Shown: positions 34,452 through 44,054, counted from the stretch's first letter. The stretch: 64,000 bases of DNA from Candidatus Competibacteraceae bacterium (GCA_027492875.1 JAPUDV010000067.1:3180-67179), one strand, 5' to 3'. Notes: generated by a model from the letters alone, not told the origin. Program-made: numbers and translations.

Positions 34452-36911
34452 TCAGCGCGCCTCGGGTCGCAGCGTCAGCCGATGCCGCGCTGGTCCGGGC
34501 AGGAATGGCAGCGGCTGGCCATCGGCCCAGGCGTCGAACCCGGTCCGGTAGAAAGGCGACAGGGGATGACCGCTCTGGCCACCGGGCATGTGCAGGATGC
34601 CATTCGCCTCCCGTCCCGGCGCGACCACCAACCGTTCGGACGAACCGTTTTCGGCGGTCTGCACCCGGGGCATGTACAGATCGCCCGGCAGTGCGCGCGT
34701 CGGCATGTCCAGCCAGCCGCTCAGCCACGGCAGAATCCGGCTAAAGGGGTGCTGGATATGGATCAGATTTTGATCGCCCCAGCTTTTCTTACCCAACGGC
34801 TGGCCGGCGGCGGTCAGTTCCGCCAGCGTTGCGTCCGCCGCGTCCAGCAGCAGCGCCGGCCAGTCGGGATAGCGGAGATCGAGCAGGTGCGGCGGCTGGT
34901 GGGTGACCAGTTGCCACAGCGGTCCTTCGTGCTGCCGGATTAAGGTGTAGTCGAAACGCAGGTCCGCTTGCAGGCAGGCAACGGTCAGCGGCGCGAACGC
35001 CCGTTCCCGGACCTTCAGGCGGAAAGCGCGCACCAGCCGGTAGCCGACCGAATCCACCGCTGCCCGTCCACCCCAGTCGGCGACCCACCGGCGCATCTCT
35101 TCCCGACGCGGATCGGCGCGGGTGGCATTCGGAGCCAGCACCGCCAGCAGCAGGTCGCGCCAGCGCTGGAGAAATAGAGCGCGATCATCGAGTTGCAGCG
35201 CCAGGAAATCCGCTTCGTCGAACCGTTGCGCCGACTGCAAGCCGTCGCGAATCTGCCCGGCGCGGGCGCCGAGCGCGTAGCCGCCGTCGCCCAGCAGATT
35301 GAGCCATGCCCCGTCCACCACCCGGCCGTTGGCGGTCCACAGTCGGCCGTCGGGCGGATCGACGATGCGCGGGTATTCGGCCGGTTCCAGCCAACCGTCC
35401 CAGCCGCGCCGACCGTCGGCCCAGGAAGACGGTATGCGGCCCGCGTGGCCGAAGCGGCGCGGGATCGGGCCGGTGAGGGTCCAGGCAATGCGTCCATCCG
35501 CGCTGGCCAGCAAGCTATTTTGCGCCGGCATGCCAGCCTGGTTGGCGACCGCCAGCGCCGCCTCCAGCGTTTCGACCCGCTCCAGCTCCTGCGGCCCCAG
35601 GTTGAACGCCCGCAGCTCGTGCGCCACCCAGCGCAGCGCCCGCCGCCGGCCCAGAGGGTCGCGGTCCACCACCGGCCCCCAGACGGTTTCCAGTACCTCC
35701 AGCGTTTCGGGCGGCCCGTCCTTGACGGTCAGCGTTTCCCGGAGGCGGGTAAAAGCGCGCGGCCCGTCGGGGGTCAGATAGCTATCGTCGTCGGCGCCAG
35801 GTTCCAGAATCACCAGATCGGCCCAGTCGCCTTCGCTGTTGGTGAAACCCCAGGCGATACGGCCGTTGCTGCCAGCCACGATGGCCGGTGCTCCGGGCAA
35901 CATGACGCCGGTGATGCGCCGTTCCCCACCGGCATCGGAGTAGGCCAGGGTGGCCCGATACCAGATATTGGGAACACGCAGCGTCAGATGCATGTCGTTG
36001 GCCAGCAACGCGCCACCGTGCGCGGTCAGCCTGCCGGCGACCGCCCAGTTGTTGCTGCCGCTGGCCGTTTCGGATTCATCGGTCGGTACGGGCGGGAAGA
36101 GCGCGAAAGCCGGCGGCGGGTGCGTTCGCGGGTTCGCCGGAACGATACCGGCGACCGGCTGATGGCGCAGGTCGAACACCTCGGGACCGGGTATCGGCGG
36201 TGACGGGAACGGTTCGCCTCGCAACGGCGCGTCCCATTCGGTGCCGGGCGGATCGAGAAAATCGGCCAGAGCGGGTGGTAGTCGGTCGTGCAGCAGGCCG
36301 CGCGTTGATTCGCGCGGCCATTGCTGACCTTGCAGGTTCAGATACATCGCATACACCACCAGCGGCGTATCCTCGGCTCGCCAGGGTTCGGGCGCGAGCC
36401 GCAGCAACAGGTATTCGAACGGTGGGGCGGCGAGGGCAGCCAGTCCGGCATTGACGCCGGCGGCGTAGGCATCGATCAGGGCGCGTTCATCGGCCGGCGC
36501 CGCCGCCAGTGCTTGAGCGGCGCGATGGCGGAAGCGATGCAGGCGATGGGCGCGATCCAGATCCAGCGCCATTGAACCGAACAAAGCCGCCAGTTCGCCG
36601 GCCGCCGTGCGTCGCAGCAGGTCCATCTGGAAAAACCGCTCCTGAGCGTGGATGAAGCCGGTGGCGCGGGCGACATCGAGCCGGTTGGCGCCGCGAATGA
36701 GCGGCACGCCCAGCGCGTCGCGCTCGACGGTGGCCGGCGCGCTCAACCCGGCCAATACCGCCGAGCCGTCCAGTCGGGGCAGGCTGCCGCGCAATTGGCC
36801 GTACAGCCAGCCGGCGCCAACCGCCAGCAGCGCGAACAGACCCATGCCGGCCAGCAGCGCCCGGCGACGCCAGCGCCCGTTAAACCGCGCCCTGCCCGCA
36901 GCCACCCACAT
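34452..36911 (-). CDS. Penicillin acylase family Ntn-hydrolase
   Basis: The family consists of periplasmic enzymes made as a precursor that cuts itself to free an N-terminal serine nucleophile and form alpha and beta chains. The 819-residue product has an N-terminal membrane helix (LLAGMGLFALLAVGAGWLYG), a short alpha-chain region with FIHAQERFFQMDLLRR, and the self-cleavage site TASGSNNWAV with the nucleophile at Ser286. LANDMHLTLRVPNIWY and AWGFTNSEGDWADL follow as family motifs. I prefer the ATG at 36911, with GGAG upstream, over a TTG at 36926. Substrates of environmental members include acyl-homoserine lactones; this one's is unknown. It converges on the rnf operon. Confidence 0.9.
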   Translation of the reverse strand: MWVAAGRARFNGRWRRRALLAGMGLFALLAVGAGWLYGQLRGSLPRLDGSAVLAGLSAPATVERDALGVPLIRGANRLDVARATGFIHAQERFFQMDLLRRTAAGELAALFGSMALDLDRAHRLHRFRHRAAQALAAAPADERALIDAYAAGVNAGLAALAAPPFEYLLLRLAPEPWRAEDTPLVVYAMYLNLQGQQWPRESTRGLLHDRLPPALADFLDPPGTEWDAPLRGEPFPSPPIPGPEVFDLRHQPVAGIVPANPRTHPPPAFALFPPVPTDESETASGSNNWAVAGRLTAHGGALLANDMHLTLRVPNIWYRATLAYSDAGGERRITGVMLPGAPAIVAGSNGRIAWGFTNSEGDWADLVILEPGADDDSYLTPDGPRAFTRLRETLTVKDGPPETLEVLETVWGPVVDRDPLGRRRALRWVAHELRAFNLGPQELERVETLEAALAVANQAGMPAQNSLLASADGRIAWTLTGPIPRRFGHAGRIPSSWADGRRGWDGWLEPAEYPRIVDPPDGRLWTANGRVVDGAWLNLLGDGGYALGARAGQIRDGLQSAQRFDEADFLALQLDDRALFLQRWRDLLLAVLAPNATRADPRREEMRRWVADWGGRAAVDSVGYRLVRAFRLKVRERAFAPLTVACLQADLRFDYTLIRQHEGPLWQLVTHQPPHLLDLRYPDWPALLLDAADATLAELTAAGQPLGKKSWGDQNLIHIQHPFSRILPWLSGWLDMPTRALPGDLYMPRVQTAENGSSERLVVAPGREANGILHMPGGQSGHPLSPFYRTGFDAWADGQPLPFLPGPARHRLTLRPEAR

Positions 36912-37061
36912 GAAATACCGCTCCAAAAAGGAGGAAATCAGTCGTTGTCATTGTCGGATGTCAACCTGTCACACGGCAGTCCATGCTATCATTCGGACGC
37001 TCGCGCGGATGTTGCTTGCGCGGGTTTTCACCGGCTCATAACAACCTTCGAGGAAATCACC

Positions 37062-37391
37062 ATGGCCAATCATGCCCCCGACAACAGCCGCCGCCGCTTC
37101 ATTAAGCTGACCGCCGTCGGCCTGGCCGCCGCGCCGTTCGCCAACGCGCTGTTGAGCGGAACCGCCCGAGCGGCGGATATGGTCAGCGAGACCGATCCTC
37201 AAGCGGCAGCGCTGGGTTACGTGGCCGACGCCACCAAGGCCACCAAGCGCACCGACGCCACCGCGCTGTGCAGCAATTGCAGCTTCTACACAGGCAAGGC
37301 CGGCGAAGCGAGCGGCCCCTGCGCAATTTTCCAGGGCAAACTGGTACACGCCAACGGCTGGTGCACCGCCTGGGCCAAGAAGGCGGCCTGA
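37062..37391 (+). CDS. High-potential iron-sulfur protein (HiPIP)
   Basis: HiPIPs are small periplasmic [4Fe-4S] proteins that carry electrons at high potential, in purple bacteria to the reaction centre and elsewhere to terminal oxidases or denitrification enzymes. The 109-residue precursor has a Tat signal (RRRFIKLTAVGLAA) and a mature domain with the four cluster cysteines in CSNCSFYTG, GPCAIF and GWCTAW. The ATG at 37062 has GAGGA upstream. It stands alone between two minus-strand genes. No partner cytochrome lies nearby. Confidence 0.94.
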   Translation: MANHAPDNSRRRFIKLTAVGLAAAPFANALLSGTARAADMVSETDPQAAALGYVADATKATKRTDATALCSNCSFYTGKAGEASGPCAIFQGKLVHANGWCTAWAKKAA

Positions 37392-37446
37392 ACTGTCGCG
37401 GGGTTCAGGGTTCAAGGCTCGCGCCGTCCCCTGTCCCCCTGCCCCA

Positions 37447-38928
37447 TCATTTCCCTCGCTTCCGATCCAGCCGCCAGACGAAATCCTCGACGATCGTGCG
37501 GTACAGACCCTCCTTGAGCACCGCGTCTTCAATGCCTTGATCGATGTTGGGATTGTCGTTGACTTCGATCACCACCACGCCCTTGGCGGTCTGTTTTAAA
37601 TCCACTCCATATAAGCCGTTGCCGATCAGGCCGGCGGCCTTGAGCGCCGTTTTCACCACCACCTCCGGCGCATCCTCGACCAAAAAGGTCTTGAAGTCGC
37701 CCCCGCGGATGCCTGTTTTCTGGCCGGGCTCGTGGTTGTAGATCTGCCAGTGCTCCTTGGACATGAAATACTGGCAAACGAACAACGGCGTCTTGTTGAG
37801 GATGCCCACCCGCCAATCGAACTCGGTGTAGAGAAATTCCTGCGCCAACAGCAGATCGGATGACTTGAACAATTTACCGGCCATGTCCAGCAACTCGGGC
37901 CGGTCGTTGACCTTGAACACTCCACGCGAGAACGAGCCGTCGGGAATCTTCAGCACGATGGGGTAATCGATCTCGCTGTCTACCCGTTCCAGATTGTCGC
38001 GGCGAACGATGACGGTTTTCGGCGTGCGGACCCGGTGGTTGCGCAACAGTTCGTCCAGATAGACCTTGTTGGTGCATTTAAGGATGGAGTCGGGATCGTC
38101 GATAACCACCATGCCTTCGCTCTCCGCCTTTTTGGCGAAGGTGTAGGTGTAGTGATCGATGCCGGTGGTCTCGCGGATGAACAGCGCGTCGAATTCGGCC
38201 AGCCGGCCGAAGTCCTTTTTCTCGATCAGTTCGACGTTGACCCCACACTCGCGGCCGATCTTAATGAACTGTTGCAAGCCCTTGGGATTGGACGGCGGCA
38301 TGGCTTCCTTGGGGTTGTGCAGCATCGCCAGATCGTAGCGGTAGTTGCTGCTGCGAACCCGCGGCTGCCGCCAGCGCCGGCTGAGATAGGCCGCCAGCGC
38401 CCCGAGAAATATTTCCTCCTGCTCGGCCGACAGCGAATGCAGGTGCAGCGCCTTGAGGGTGGCGATGCGCCATTTGCCCTGCAGCCGGAACTCCACCCGC
38501 AGCAGCGGCGAGCGGAAGGCGTCGAACAGTTGCCGGGCCAGTTCCTGCAGCTCCTTGGCGGCACACTGGCCGAAGAAGATATCCAGCTCGAAGGCCGTGG
38601 CGGTGAAGCCGGGTCGGGGCTTGCCCAGCACCTGCTGGACATGGTCGTCCAGATCCTCGATGTCCAGGCTGTAGATCGATTTGCGGCTGAGATCGTTGAG
38701 GGTGCGCACGCTGGGGATCACCCGGTGGCGCCGGGCCTCGGCCAGCAGCGAGCAGTAGTAGCCGACGCTCAGGTAGCGGTAGCTGCGGCACAGGTTCAGC
38801 ACCCGCAGGCTGCGGCCGGTGGAATATTCGGGCTTGGCCAGATAATCCTTGGCGGCGACGACGGGCAGTTTGGGAAAATGGGGTTTCCATTCGGTGGGAT
38901 TTTCCACCAGGATGATGTGATCGGCCAT
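37447..38928 (-). CDS. RimK-like ATP-grasp ligase with N-terminal RLAN domain
   Basis: The 493-residue protein begins MADHIILVENPTEWKPHFP, the RimK-like ATP-grasp N-terminal (RLAN) domain, which spans roughly residues 1-190. Its C-terminal half is an ATP-grasp fold with the nucleotide motifs PIVLKIPDGSFSRGVFKV (near residue 325), LLAQEFLYTEFDWRVGIL and metal-binding VVVIEVNDNPNIDQG. Such ligases join amino acids or add glutamates to a peptide using ATP. The gene lies 43 bp after a gene for a GNAT/C39-peptidase fusion, a pairing predicted in the literature to make and trim a peptide or modified metabolite; the product is unknown. Confidence 0.9.
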   Translation of the reverse strand: MADHIILVENPTEWKPHFPKLPVVAAKDYLAKPEYSTGRSLRVLNLCRSYRYLSVGYYCSLLAEARRHRVIPSVRTLNDLSRKSIYSLDIEDLDDHVQQVLGKPRPGFTATAFELDIFFGQCAAKELQELARQLFDAFRSPLLRVEFRLQGKWRIATLKALHLHSLSAEQEEIFLGALAAYLSRRWRQPRVRSSNYRYDLAMLHNPKEAMPPSNPKGLQQFIKIGRECGVNVELIEKKDFGRLAEFDALFIRETTGIDHYTYTFAKKAESEGMVVIDDPDSILKCTNKVYLDELLRNHRVRTPKTVIVRRDNLERVDSEIDYPIVLKIPDGSFSRGVFKVNDRPELLDMAGKLFKSSDLLLAQEFLYTEFDWRVGILNKTPLFVCQYFMSKEHWQIYNHEPGQKTGIRGGDFKTFLVEDAPEVVVKTALKAAGLIGNGLYGVDLKQTAKGVVVIEVNDNPNIDQGIEDAVLKEGLYRTIVEDFVWRLDRKRGK

Positions 38929-38971
38929 CGGTGTGAAGCGTCCTGATAAAACGGGTGTGCGGTTAGGGCGG

Positions 38972-40090
38972 TTAAGGCGCCGACGGTTCGGAGCGGCGGT
39001 TGGAACGGTAGAGGATCAGCACGGCTTTTTGCGCGGCCTTGCCGTAGCGGGCCATGCGTTGGAACTCCCGGTGCGGGATCGGCATATTGACGGAGTCGGT
39101 GACGGTTTCGCTGTTCTCGACATCGACGAACGGATCGTGGACGTAGATGTAATGATCGTCGAAGCCGGTGACGACCACCCAGTGCGGGAAGCGCTCGCCA
39201 TAGATGCGGTAGGAACTGATCAGCACCAGCGGAATGCCGCCGGCTTCGAATTTCTGCCGCAGTTCGTCCACCCCCAAACTGCCGCGACACAAAACGACCG
39301 GCAATTGGTGCAGTTCTTCGATCCAGTCTTCCTGCACCAGCCGCATCACTTCCTTTTTTTCCGGGCTGCGCACCGAATCGACCAGGAACACGCCGTTTTC
39401 GTTGACGTGGATCTCCAGATCGAAACCGCGCCGGTAGGCCGACAGCGCCAGCCCGTAGGGCCCACAGCCACCGTGGCCGGCGGTCATGAAGATGGTGGTG
39501 GCCTCGCGCCACAGCCGCAGTTCCAGCTTGCGGTCCAGATCGATCGTTGAGTCCAGCGCCTTCATGGCCATCATCAGCGCCGCCGGGCCGCAGGTGAAGT
39601 CGAGCGTCTGCTGGTAGTAGGGCACCTTGACCAGATCGAGCTGGAGCTGCGGGACCAGGCGCTTTTCGAAGCGCAGCGCGGTCATGTGGTCTTCGTAATA
39701 GTCCAGCACTTCCTTGAACTGGCGATAGCCGTGGCGGCGGAACAGATTCAGCGACGGGGGATTGTCGCGGCGGACCTCCAGCCGCATCGACACGCAGTCG
39801 CGCTCCAGAGCGACGGTCTCGGCGGCTTGCAACAGGCGGTCGCCGATTTTGCAGCGGGCGAAGTCCGGGTGGACGGCAATGGAGTACAAGCGGGCCATCA
39901 AGGTGCCGCGCGAGAACAGCAGCAGCACGTAGCCGCGAATTCGGCCGGCGTCTTCTTCGACCAGGGTTACCGCGTTGCCGCGAGTCAACAGGTGGCGGAA
40001 GCTGCGGCGGGACAACCGGTCGCTGCTGAAGCAGCGGGTTTCGATGGCCAACAGGGCAGGAATGTCGTCCGGGATAGCGGCGCGCGGCAT
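38972..40090 (-). CDS. GNAT acetyltransferase-C39-like peptidase fusion
   Basis: The 372-residue protein joins an N-terminal GNAT domain (residues 1-145; LYSIAVHPDFARCKIGDRLL is the acetyl-CoA loop region and LFRRHGYRQFKEV the end of the fold) to a C-terminal papain-like domain of the peptidase C39 type (about 155-345). The protease part has the catalytic Cys in QTLDFTCGPAALMMAM and the His in ERFPHWVVVTGFDDHYI, followed by VHDPF with the Asp. It is followed at 43 bp by the RLAN/ATP-grasp ligase, with which it likely works: one makes an amide bond and the other acetylates or cleaves. Confidence 0.9.
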   Translation of the reverse strand: MPRAAIPDDIPALLAIETRCFSSDRLSRRSFRHLLTRGNAVTLVEEDAGRIRGYVLLLFSRGTLMARLYSIAVHPDFARCKIGDRLLQAAETVALERDCVSMRLEVRRDNPPSLNLFRRHGYRQFKEVLDYYEDHMTALRFEKRLVPQLQLDLVKVPYYQQTLDFTCGPAALMMAMKALDSTIDLDRKLELRLWREATTIFMTAGHGGCGPYGLALSAYRRGFDLEIHVNENGVFLVDSVRSPEKKEVMRLVQEDWIEELHQLPVVLCRGSLGVDELRQKFEAGGIPLVLISSYRIYGERFPHWVVVTGFDDHYIYVHDPFVDVENSETVTDSVNMPIPHREFQRMARYGKAAQKAVLILYRSNRRSEPSAP

Positions 40091-40248
40091 GGTGGTTTAA
40101 AACGAAGCGGTTCCAGACCCGGAAGTCGGATGGGCGAACGGAGATGGGCAAAACGGCTTGGCGATAACGGCCAGGACAAGCGCGGGATACCAACCGGCGA
40201 ATGTTGTTATTATCTCGCAGTATCCACCTCCATCGCCAGTGAAAACTC

Positions 40249-41409
40249 ATGCCGACCTCGCCCCCCCTGCTACTGGACCGCATCCGCCAACTGATCGCCA
40301 CCCCCTCGGTCAGCAGCGTGTCGCCGCAGTTCGACCAAAGCAACCGACCGGTGGTCGATCTGCTGGCTGGCTGGCTGGAAGACGCCGGTTTCGCGGTGCG
40401 GATCGAACCGCTGCCGGAGCGGCCGGACAAGGCTAATCTGATCGCCACGCTGGGGGCTGGGCCGGGTGGGCTGGTGCTGGCCGGCCATGCCGATACGGTG
40501 CCGTTCGACGCCGGACGCTGGCGCTTCGATCCGTTCGGCGGGGAGGTGGCGGACGGGCGGATTTACGGCCTGGGCGCGGCCGACATGAAATCCTTCCTGG
40601 CGCTGGCGCTGGAAGCGGCGCGGGAATTCGCGGCGAACCGGTTGCGCCAGCCGCTGGTCATTCTGGCCACGGCGGACGAGGAAAGCAGCATGCATGGCGC
40701 GCGAGCGCTGGCGGCCGCGGCCCAGCCGCTGGGTCGGCACGCGCTAATCGGCGAGCCGACCGGGCTGAAACCGGTGCGGATGCACAAGGGTATCCTGATG
40801 GAGGCGATCCGGCTGGAAGGTCGCTCGGGCCATTCCAGCAACCCGGCGCTGGGCGTAAGTGCTCTGGAGGGTATGCATCGGGTGATCGGCGAGCTGCTGC
40901 GCTGGCGGACGGAGTTGCAGGCGCGCCACCGCAATCCGCTGTTCGAGGTCGAGGTGCCGACCCTCAATCTGGGGCACATTCACGGCGGCGACAATCCCAA
41001 CCGGATCTGCGCCGACTGCGAGCTGCACATCGATATCCGGCCGCTGCCGGGGATGTCGCTGGTGGATCTGCGCGGTGAGTTGCACGGCCGGCTGGCCCGG
41101 CTGCTGGCCGACGGCGCGTTGAAGCTGGATTTCCTGCCGCTGTTCGAAGGGATCGAGGCGCTGGAAACGCCGGCGTCGGCCGCCATCGTGCGGGCAGCCG
41201 AGGAACTGACCGGCGCGCCGGCTGGGGTGGCGGATTTCGGCACCGAGGGGCCGTATCTGAACGCCCTGGGCATGGAGACGGTGATTCTCGGTCCTGGCGA
41301 CGTGGAATGCGCCCACCAGCCGAACGAATTTCTGCCGCTGGCGGCGATTCCGCCGACGCTGGATCTGCTGCGAGGTCTGATCGGGCGGTTTTGTGTGCGA
41401 CCCGCATGA
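40249..41409 (+). CDS. argE: Acetylornithine deacetylase ArgE
   Basis: ArgE removes acetate from N2-acetylornithine in arginine synthesis. The 386-residue M20-family protein has the metal-binding stretches VLAGHADTVPFD, YGLGAADMKSFLALAL and ATADEESSMHGARALA (general base Glu), then the dimerisation domain with GRSGHSSNPALGVSALEG, and PNRICADCELHIDIRPLPG. The combination of GAADMKS and SSNPALGVSA is typical of ArgE more than of DapE. Its stop overlaps the next start by 4 bp (ATGA). The start has no strong ribosome binding site. Succinyl-diaminopimelate desuccinylase is the nearest alternative. Confidence 0.9.
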   Translation: MPTSPPLLLDRIRQLIATPSVSSVSPQFDQSNRPVVDLLAGWLEDAGFAVRIEPLPERPDKANLIATLGAGPGGLVLAGHADTVPFDAGRWRFDPFGGEVADGRIYGLGAADMKSFLALALEAAREFAANRLRQPLVILATADEESSMHGARALAAAAQPLGRHALIGEPTGLKPVRMHKGILMEAIRLEGRSGHSSNPALGVSALEGMHRVIGELLRWRTELQARHRNPLFEVEVPTLNLGHIHGGDNPNRICADCELHIDIRPLPGMSLVDLRGELHGRLARLLADGALKLDFLPLFEGIEALETPASAAIVRAAEELTGAPAGVADFGTEGPYLNALGMETVILGPGDVECAHQPNEFLPLAAIPPTLDLLRGLIGRFCVRPA

Positions 41410-42323
41410 GCAACCTCCCCCTGATTCTCGGCGCATTGGGGCCGATCTTCGCGCTGATCCTGTTGGGTTTGGGCTTGCGGCGGCTGGGATTTCCGGGCGA
41501 CGGATTCTGGCCGGCTGCCGAGCGGCTGACCTATTTCCTGCTGTTCCCGGCCCTGCTGGTGAATCGGCTGGCGCAGGCGCGGCTGGAAGAATACGCGGTC
41601 GGGCCGGTGGCGGTGGTGGTGGTGGCTTTGTTGTTGGGGATGACGGCGCTGGTGTATGCGCTACGGCCGTGGCTGGGAGTGGACGGACCAGCCTTTAGCT
41701 CGGCATACCAGGGTGCGATCCGTTTTAATACCTATGTGGGGCTGGCGGTGGCGCTGGCGATGTTTCACGCCGAGGGTGGCACGGTGGCGGCGCTGGTGAT
41801 GGCGCTCATGATCCCCCCGATCAACGTGCTGTGCGTGCTGGTGCTGAGCGCGCACGCTGGCCGGGCGGCTAGCACGACCAGCGTGCTGCGGGGCTTGATC
41901 AGCAATCCGCTGATCCTGGGCTGTCTGGTTGGGATCGGCTTGAATCTGAGCGGGATCGGCTTGCCGTGGGGCTCGGCGGCGGTGCTGGATATTCTGGCAC
42001 GGGCGGCGTTGCCGTTGGGTCTGCTGGCGGTGGGTGCGGGCTTGCGGCTGGCGGCGCTGAACCGGCCGGGCTTGCTGGTCGCGGTCGGCGCGCTGAAACT
42101 GTTGGCGCTGCCGGCGCTGGCGGCAATGTTGTGCTGGCTGGTGCAACCGGGCCGGCTGGAAACGGCGGTGTTGCTGACCTTCGCCGCGCTGCCGGGGTCG
42201 TCCACCGCCTACATTCTAGCCCGGCAACTGGGCGGCGACGCGCCGCTGATGGCGGCGATCGTGACGGTGGAAACGGGGCTGGCGCTGGCCACGCTGCCGC
42301 TGGTTCTGGTCTGGGTGGTCTAG
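41406..42323 (+). CDS. AEC-family transporter (auxin efflux carrier type)
   Basis: The 305-residue membrane protein has ten predicted hydrophobic segments and starts MSNLPLILGALGPIFALILL, the usual AEC opening. Family stretches include AERLTYFLLFPALLVNRLA, GAIRFNTYVGLAVALAMF and FAALPGSSTAYILARQLGGD. AEC carriers in bacteria move organic acids such as malate or malonate, or amino acids; the substrate here is unknown. Translation is coupled to argE through an ATGA overlap, so it might move an arginine-pathway compound, but such overlaps also arise by chance. Confidence 0.9.
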   Translation: MSNLPLILGALGPIFALILLGLGLRRLGFPGDGFWPAAERLTYFLLFPALLVNRLAQARLEEYAVGPVAVVVVALLLGMTALVYALRPWLGVDGPAFSSAYQGAIRFNTYVGLAVALAMFHAEGGTVAALVMALMIPPINVLCVLVLSAHAGRAASTTSVLRGLISNPLILGCLVGIGLNLSGIGLPWGSAAVLDILARAALPLGLLAVGAGLRLAALNRPGLLVAVGALKLLALPALAAMLCWLVQPGRLETAVLLTFAALPGSSTAYILARQLGGDAPLMAAIVTVETGLALATLPLVLVWVV

Positions 42324-42349
42324 CGTGGAATACGTGGAGCGGAGGGGTC

Positions 42350-42910
42350 ATGACTGCGGCGGTGCAATTACCGCGACATAGGCTGACGGTGGTCGATTTT
42401 CAGCGGCTGGGTGCGGCGGGGATTCTGGCCGAGTCCGACCGGGTGGAACTGATCGATGGGGAGTTGATGGATATGGCGCCGATGAGCAGCCTGCATGCGG
42501 ATTATGTGGATCGGTTGGCGCAAATCTTGATGGTTCAAAATTGTGGCGATTATCGGGTACGGGTTCAAAATCCCGTACGACTCGATGATAACAGCGAAGT
42601 GGTGCCGGACTTGGCGCTGGTGGTGAACCGGGGTTATCGCGACGCGCATCCGACTGCGGGAGATGTGCTGCTGCTGATCGAGGTGGCGGACACCACGATG
42701 GCTTACGATCGGGAGTTGAAGATTCCGCTGTACGCCCGGCACGGCATCCCGGAGGTGTGGGTGCTGGACGCGGCGGAAGGGCGGGTGTCGTGTTATCGGG
42801 AACCGATGCTGGGGAGTTATCGGGAGAGCCGGACAGCGGAGCCCGATGATACATTGACCTTGGAGCGGTTGCCGGAGGTTAGGGTGCATCTAGCGGCGCT
42901 GTGGCGTTGA
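42350..42910 (+). CDS. Uma2-family putative endonuclease (first of two in the window)
   Basis: The 186-residue protein is a Uma2 (DUF820) domain of the PD-(D/E)XK fold: FQRLGAAGILAESDRVELIDGELMDM at the N-terminus, the acidic residue in VVPDLALVV, and the second acidic site in LLLIEVADTTMAYDRELK with the lysine one turn on. Uma2 genes occur in many copies in some bacteria; a nuclease role is predicted but not shown, and the biological function is unknown. GGAGGGG is directly ahead of the ATG. It lies 26 bp after the AEC transporter. A second, diverged member is at 58918. Confidence 0.88.
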   Translation: MTAAVQLPRHRLTVVDFQRLGAAGILAESDRVELIDGELMDMAPMSSLHADYVDRLAQILMVQNCGDYRVRVQNPVRLDDNSEVVPDLALVVNRGYRDAHPTAGDVLLLIEVADTTMAYDRELKIPLYARHGIPEVWVLDAAEGRVSCYREPMLGSYRESRTAEPDDTLTLERLPEVRVHLAALWR

Positions 42911-43003
42911 GTTCGCCGGCGCGGGGCGAAGGCAAGACCTCTGGCTTCGACTTCGGCCCGCCAGATCACCTCAACAGGGTAGCGTGGGTCACCCCAAAAT
43001 CGG

Positions 43004-43630
43004 TCACGCCACGAAGAAAAGAATCGTCACATAATGGCTGACGCTGCCAGCCAGCACGAACAAATGCCAAATGCCGTGAAAATGCCTGACTTTCTCGTCA
43101 AACACGTAGAAAACCAGGCCGCCGGTATAAAACAGACCGCCCGCCAGCAGCCAGACGAAACCTTCCCCCGGCAAGGCTTGCAGCAGTGGCTTGAGCGCCA
43201 CCAGCACCAACCAGCCCATCAGCAGATAAACCACCAGGGACAGGACACGATTGCCTTTCTGGGGCAGCGATTCCAGAACGACCCCCAACACCACCAACCC
43301 CCAAATAATGCCGAAGATCGTCCAACCCCAGCCACCGCGCAGGGTGACCAGGGTAAAAGGGGTATAAGTGCCGGCGATCAGAAAATAAATCGAGTAATGA
43401 TCCAGTTTGTGAAAAACCCGCTTCGCCCGGCCACGCAGGCTGTGATAAAGCGTGGAAATGGTGTAAAGCAGGAACAGCGTGGTCCCGTAGATGCTGAAGC
43501 TGACGATCTTCCACGGATCGCCCTGCCGCGCCGCCGCCACCACCACGATCACCAGACCCGCCAGCGCCGCCACCGCGCCGATCAAATGGCTGATGCTGTT
43601 AAAACGCTCGCCCTCGTACATACGCACCAC
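43004..43630 (-). CDS. Hemolysin III family membrane protein
   Basis: The 208-residue protein has seven hydrophobic segments and family motifs ERFNSISHLIGAVAALAGL, STLYHSLRGRAKRVFHKLDH, FLIAGTYTPFTLVTL and HFHGIWHLFVLAGSVSHYV; the conserved His residues form a zinc site in PAQR-related proteins. The name comes from a Bacillus protein; most bacterial members (YqfA) have an unclear role in membrane or fatty-acid homeostasis. I use the GTG at 43630, which has AGGA five bases ahead; an in-frame ATG at 43621 is the alternative and gives 205 residues. It converges on the Uma2 gene. Confidence 0.9.
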   Translation of the reverse strand: MVRMYEGERFNSISHLIGAVAALAGLVIVVVAAARQGDPWKIVSFSIYGTTLFLLYTISTLYHSLRGRAKRVFHKLDHYSIYFLIAGTYTPFTLVTLRGGWGWTIFGIIWGLVVLGVVLESLPQKGNRVLSLVVYLLMGWLVLVALKPLLQALPGEGFVWLLAGGLFYTGGLVFYVFDEKVRHFHGIWHLFVLAGSVSHYVTILFFVA

Positions 43631-44054
43631 ATCCTGGATTCAGTCGGACCCCCTGCGAATTCGGCGGCCACCGCGAAATCGGTTGCCAGCATCCCACCAG
43701 GCGAAGAACGGCGGCCGTAGCCTCGGCCGAACCCGCGATGGCGTCCAAAAAGGCGGGGCATGGAACCTTTCGGAATCGCGGGACCGCCGCAACACCGCTC
43801 GGCATCGCTGGATCTTTCCCGGTTCACCCAACCTTCGAGCGGAGCGCAAACCCCAGGTTTGCAGGCTCCCCGCCCTCCCACCCTGTCAACCCATACCCTG
43901 ACCCCAACGGAAAACCAGTGTACCAACAAAATTCATGGCGTATGTTCGCTCCCCCTTGGCTTTCCTTGGGGCAGCGAAGCATGGGACACTGAGAATCGAC
44001 CCGACGAACGGTCGGGTACCTTGAAGACAACCCCCTACTCACCGACCGCACCGC
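43631..44054. other. 424-bp gap with no supported gene; one short inverted repeat
   Basis: Open frames here are shadows with arginine/cysteine-rich, low-complexity products and no ribosome binding sites. The only structure I see is a short perfect inverted repeat, GCAAACC-CCA-GGTTTGC, at 43846-43862, and a GACCCGACGA/TCGGGT pairing at about 44000-44019. The promoters of hemolysin III (minus) and dgt (plus) must lie here, but I cannot place them. Confidence 0.6.

Noticed and set aside
43582-43929. A 115-aa minus-strand frame in the gap upstream of dgt
   Set aside because: Its product is rich in Arg, Gly and Cys without domain features, and it overlaps the hemolysin III gene start region.
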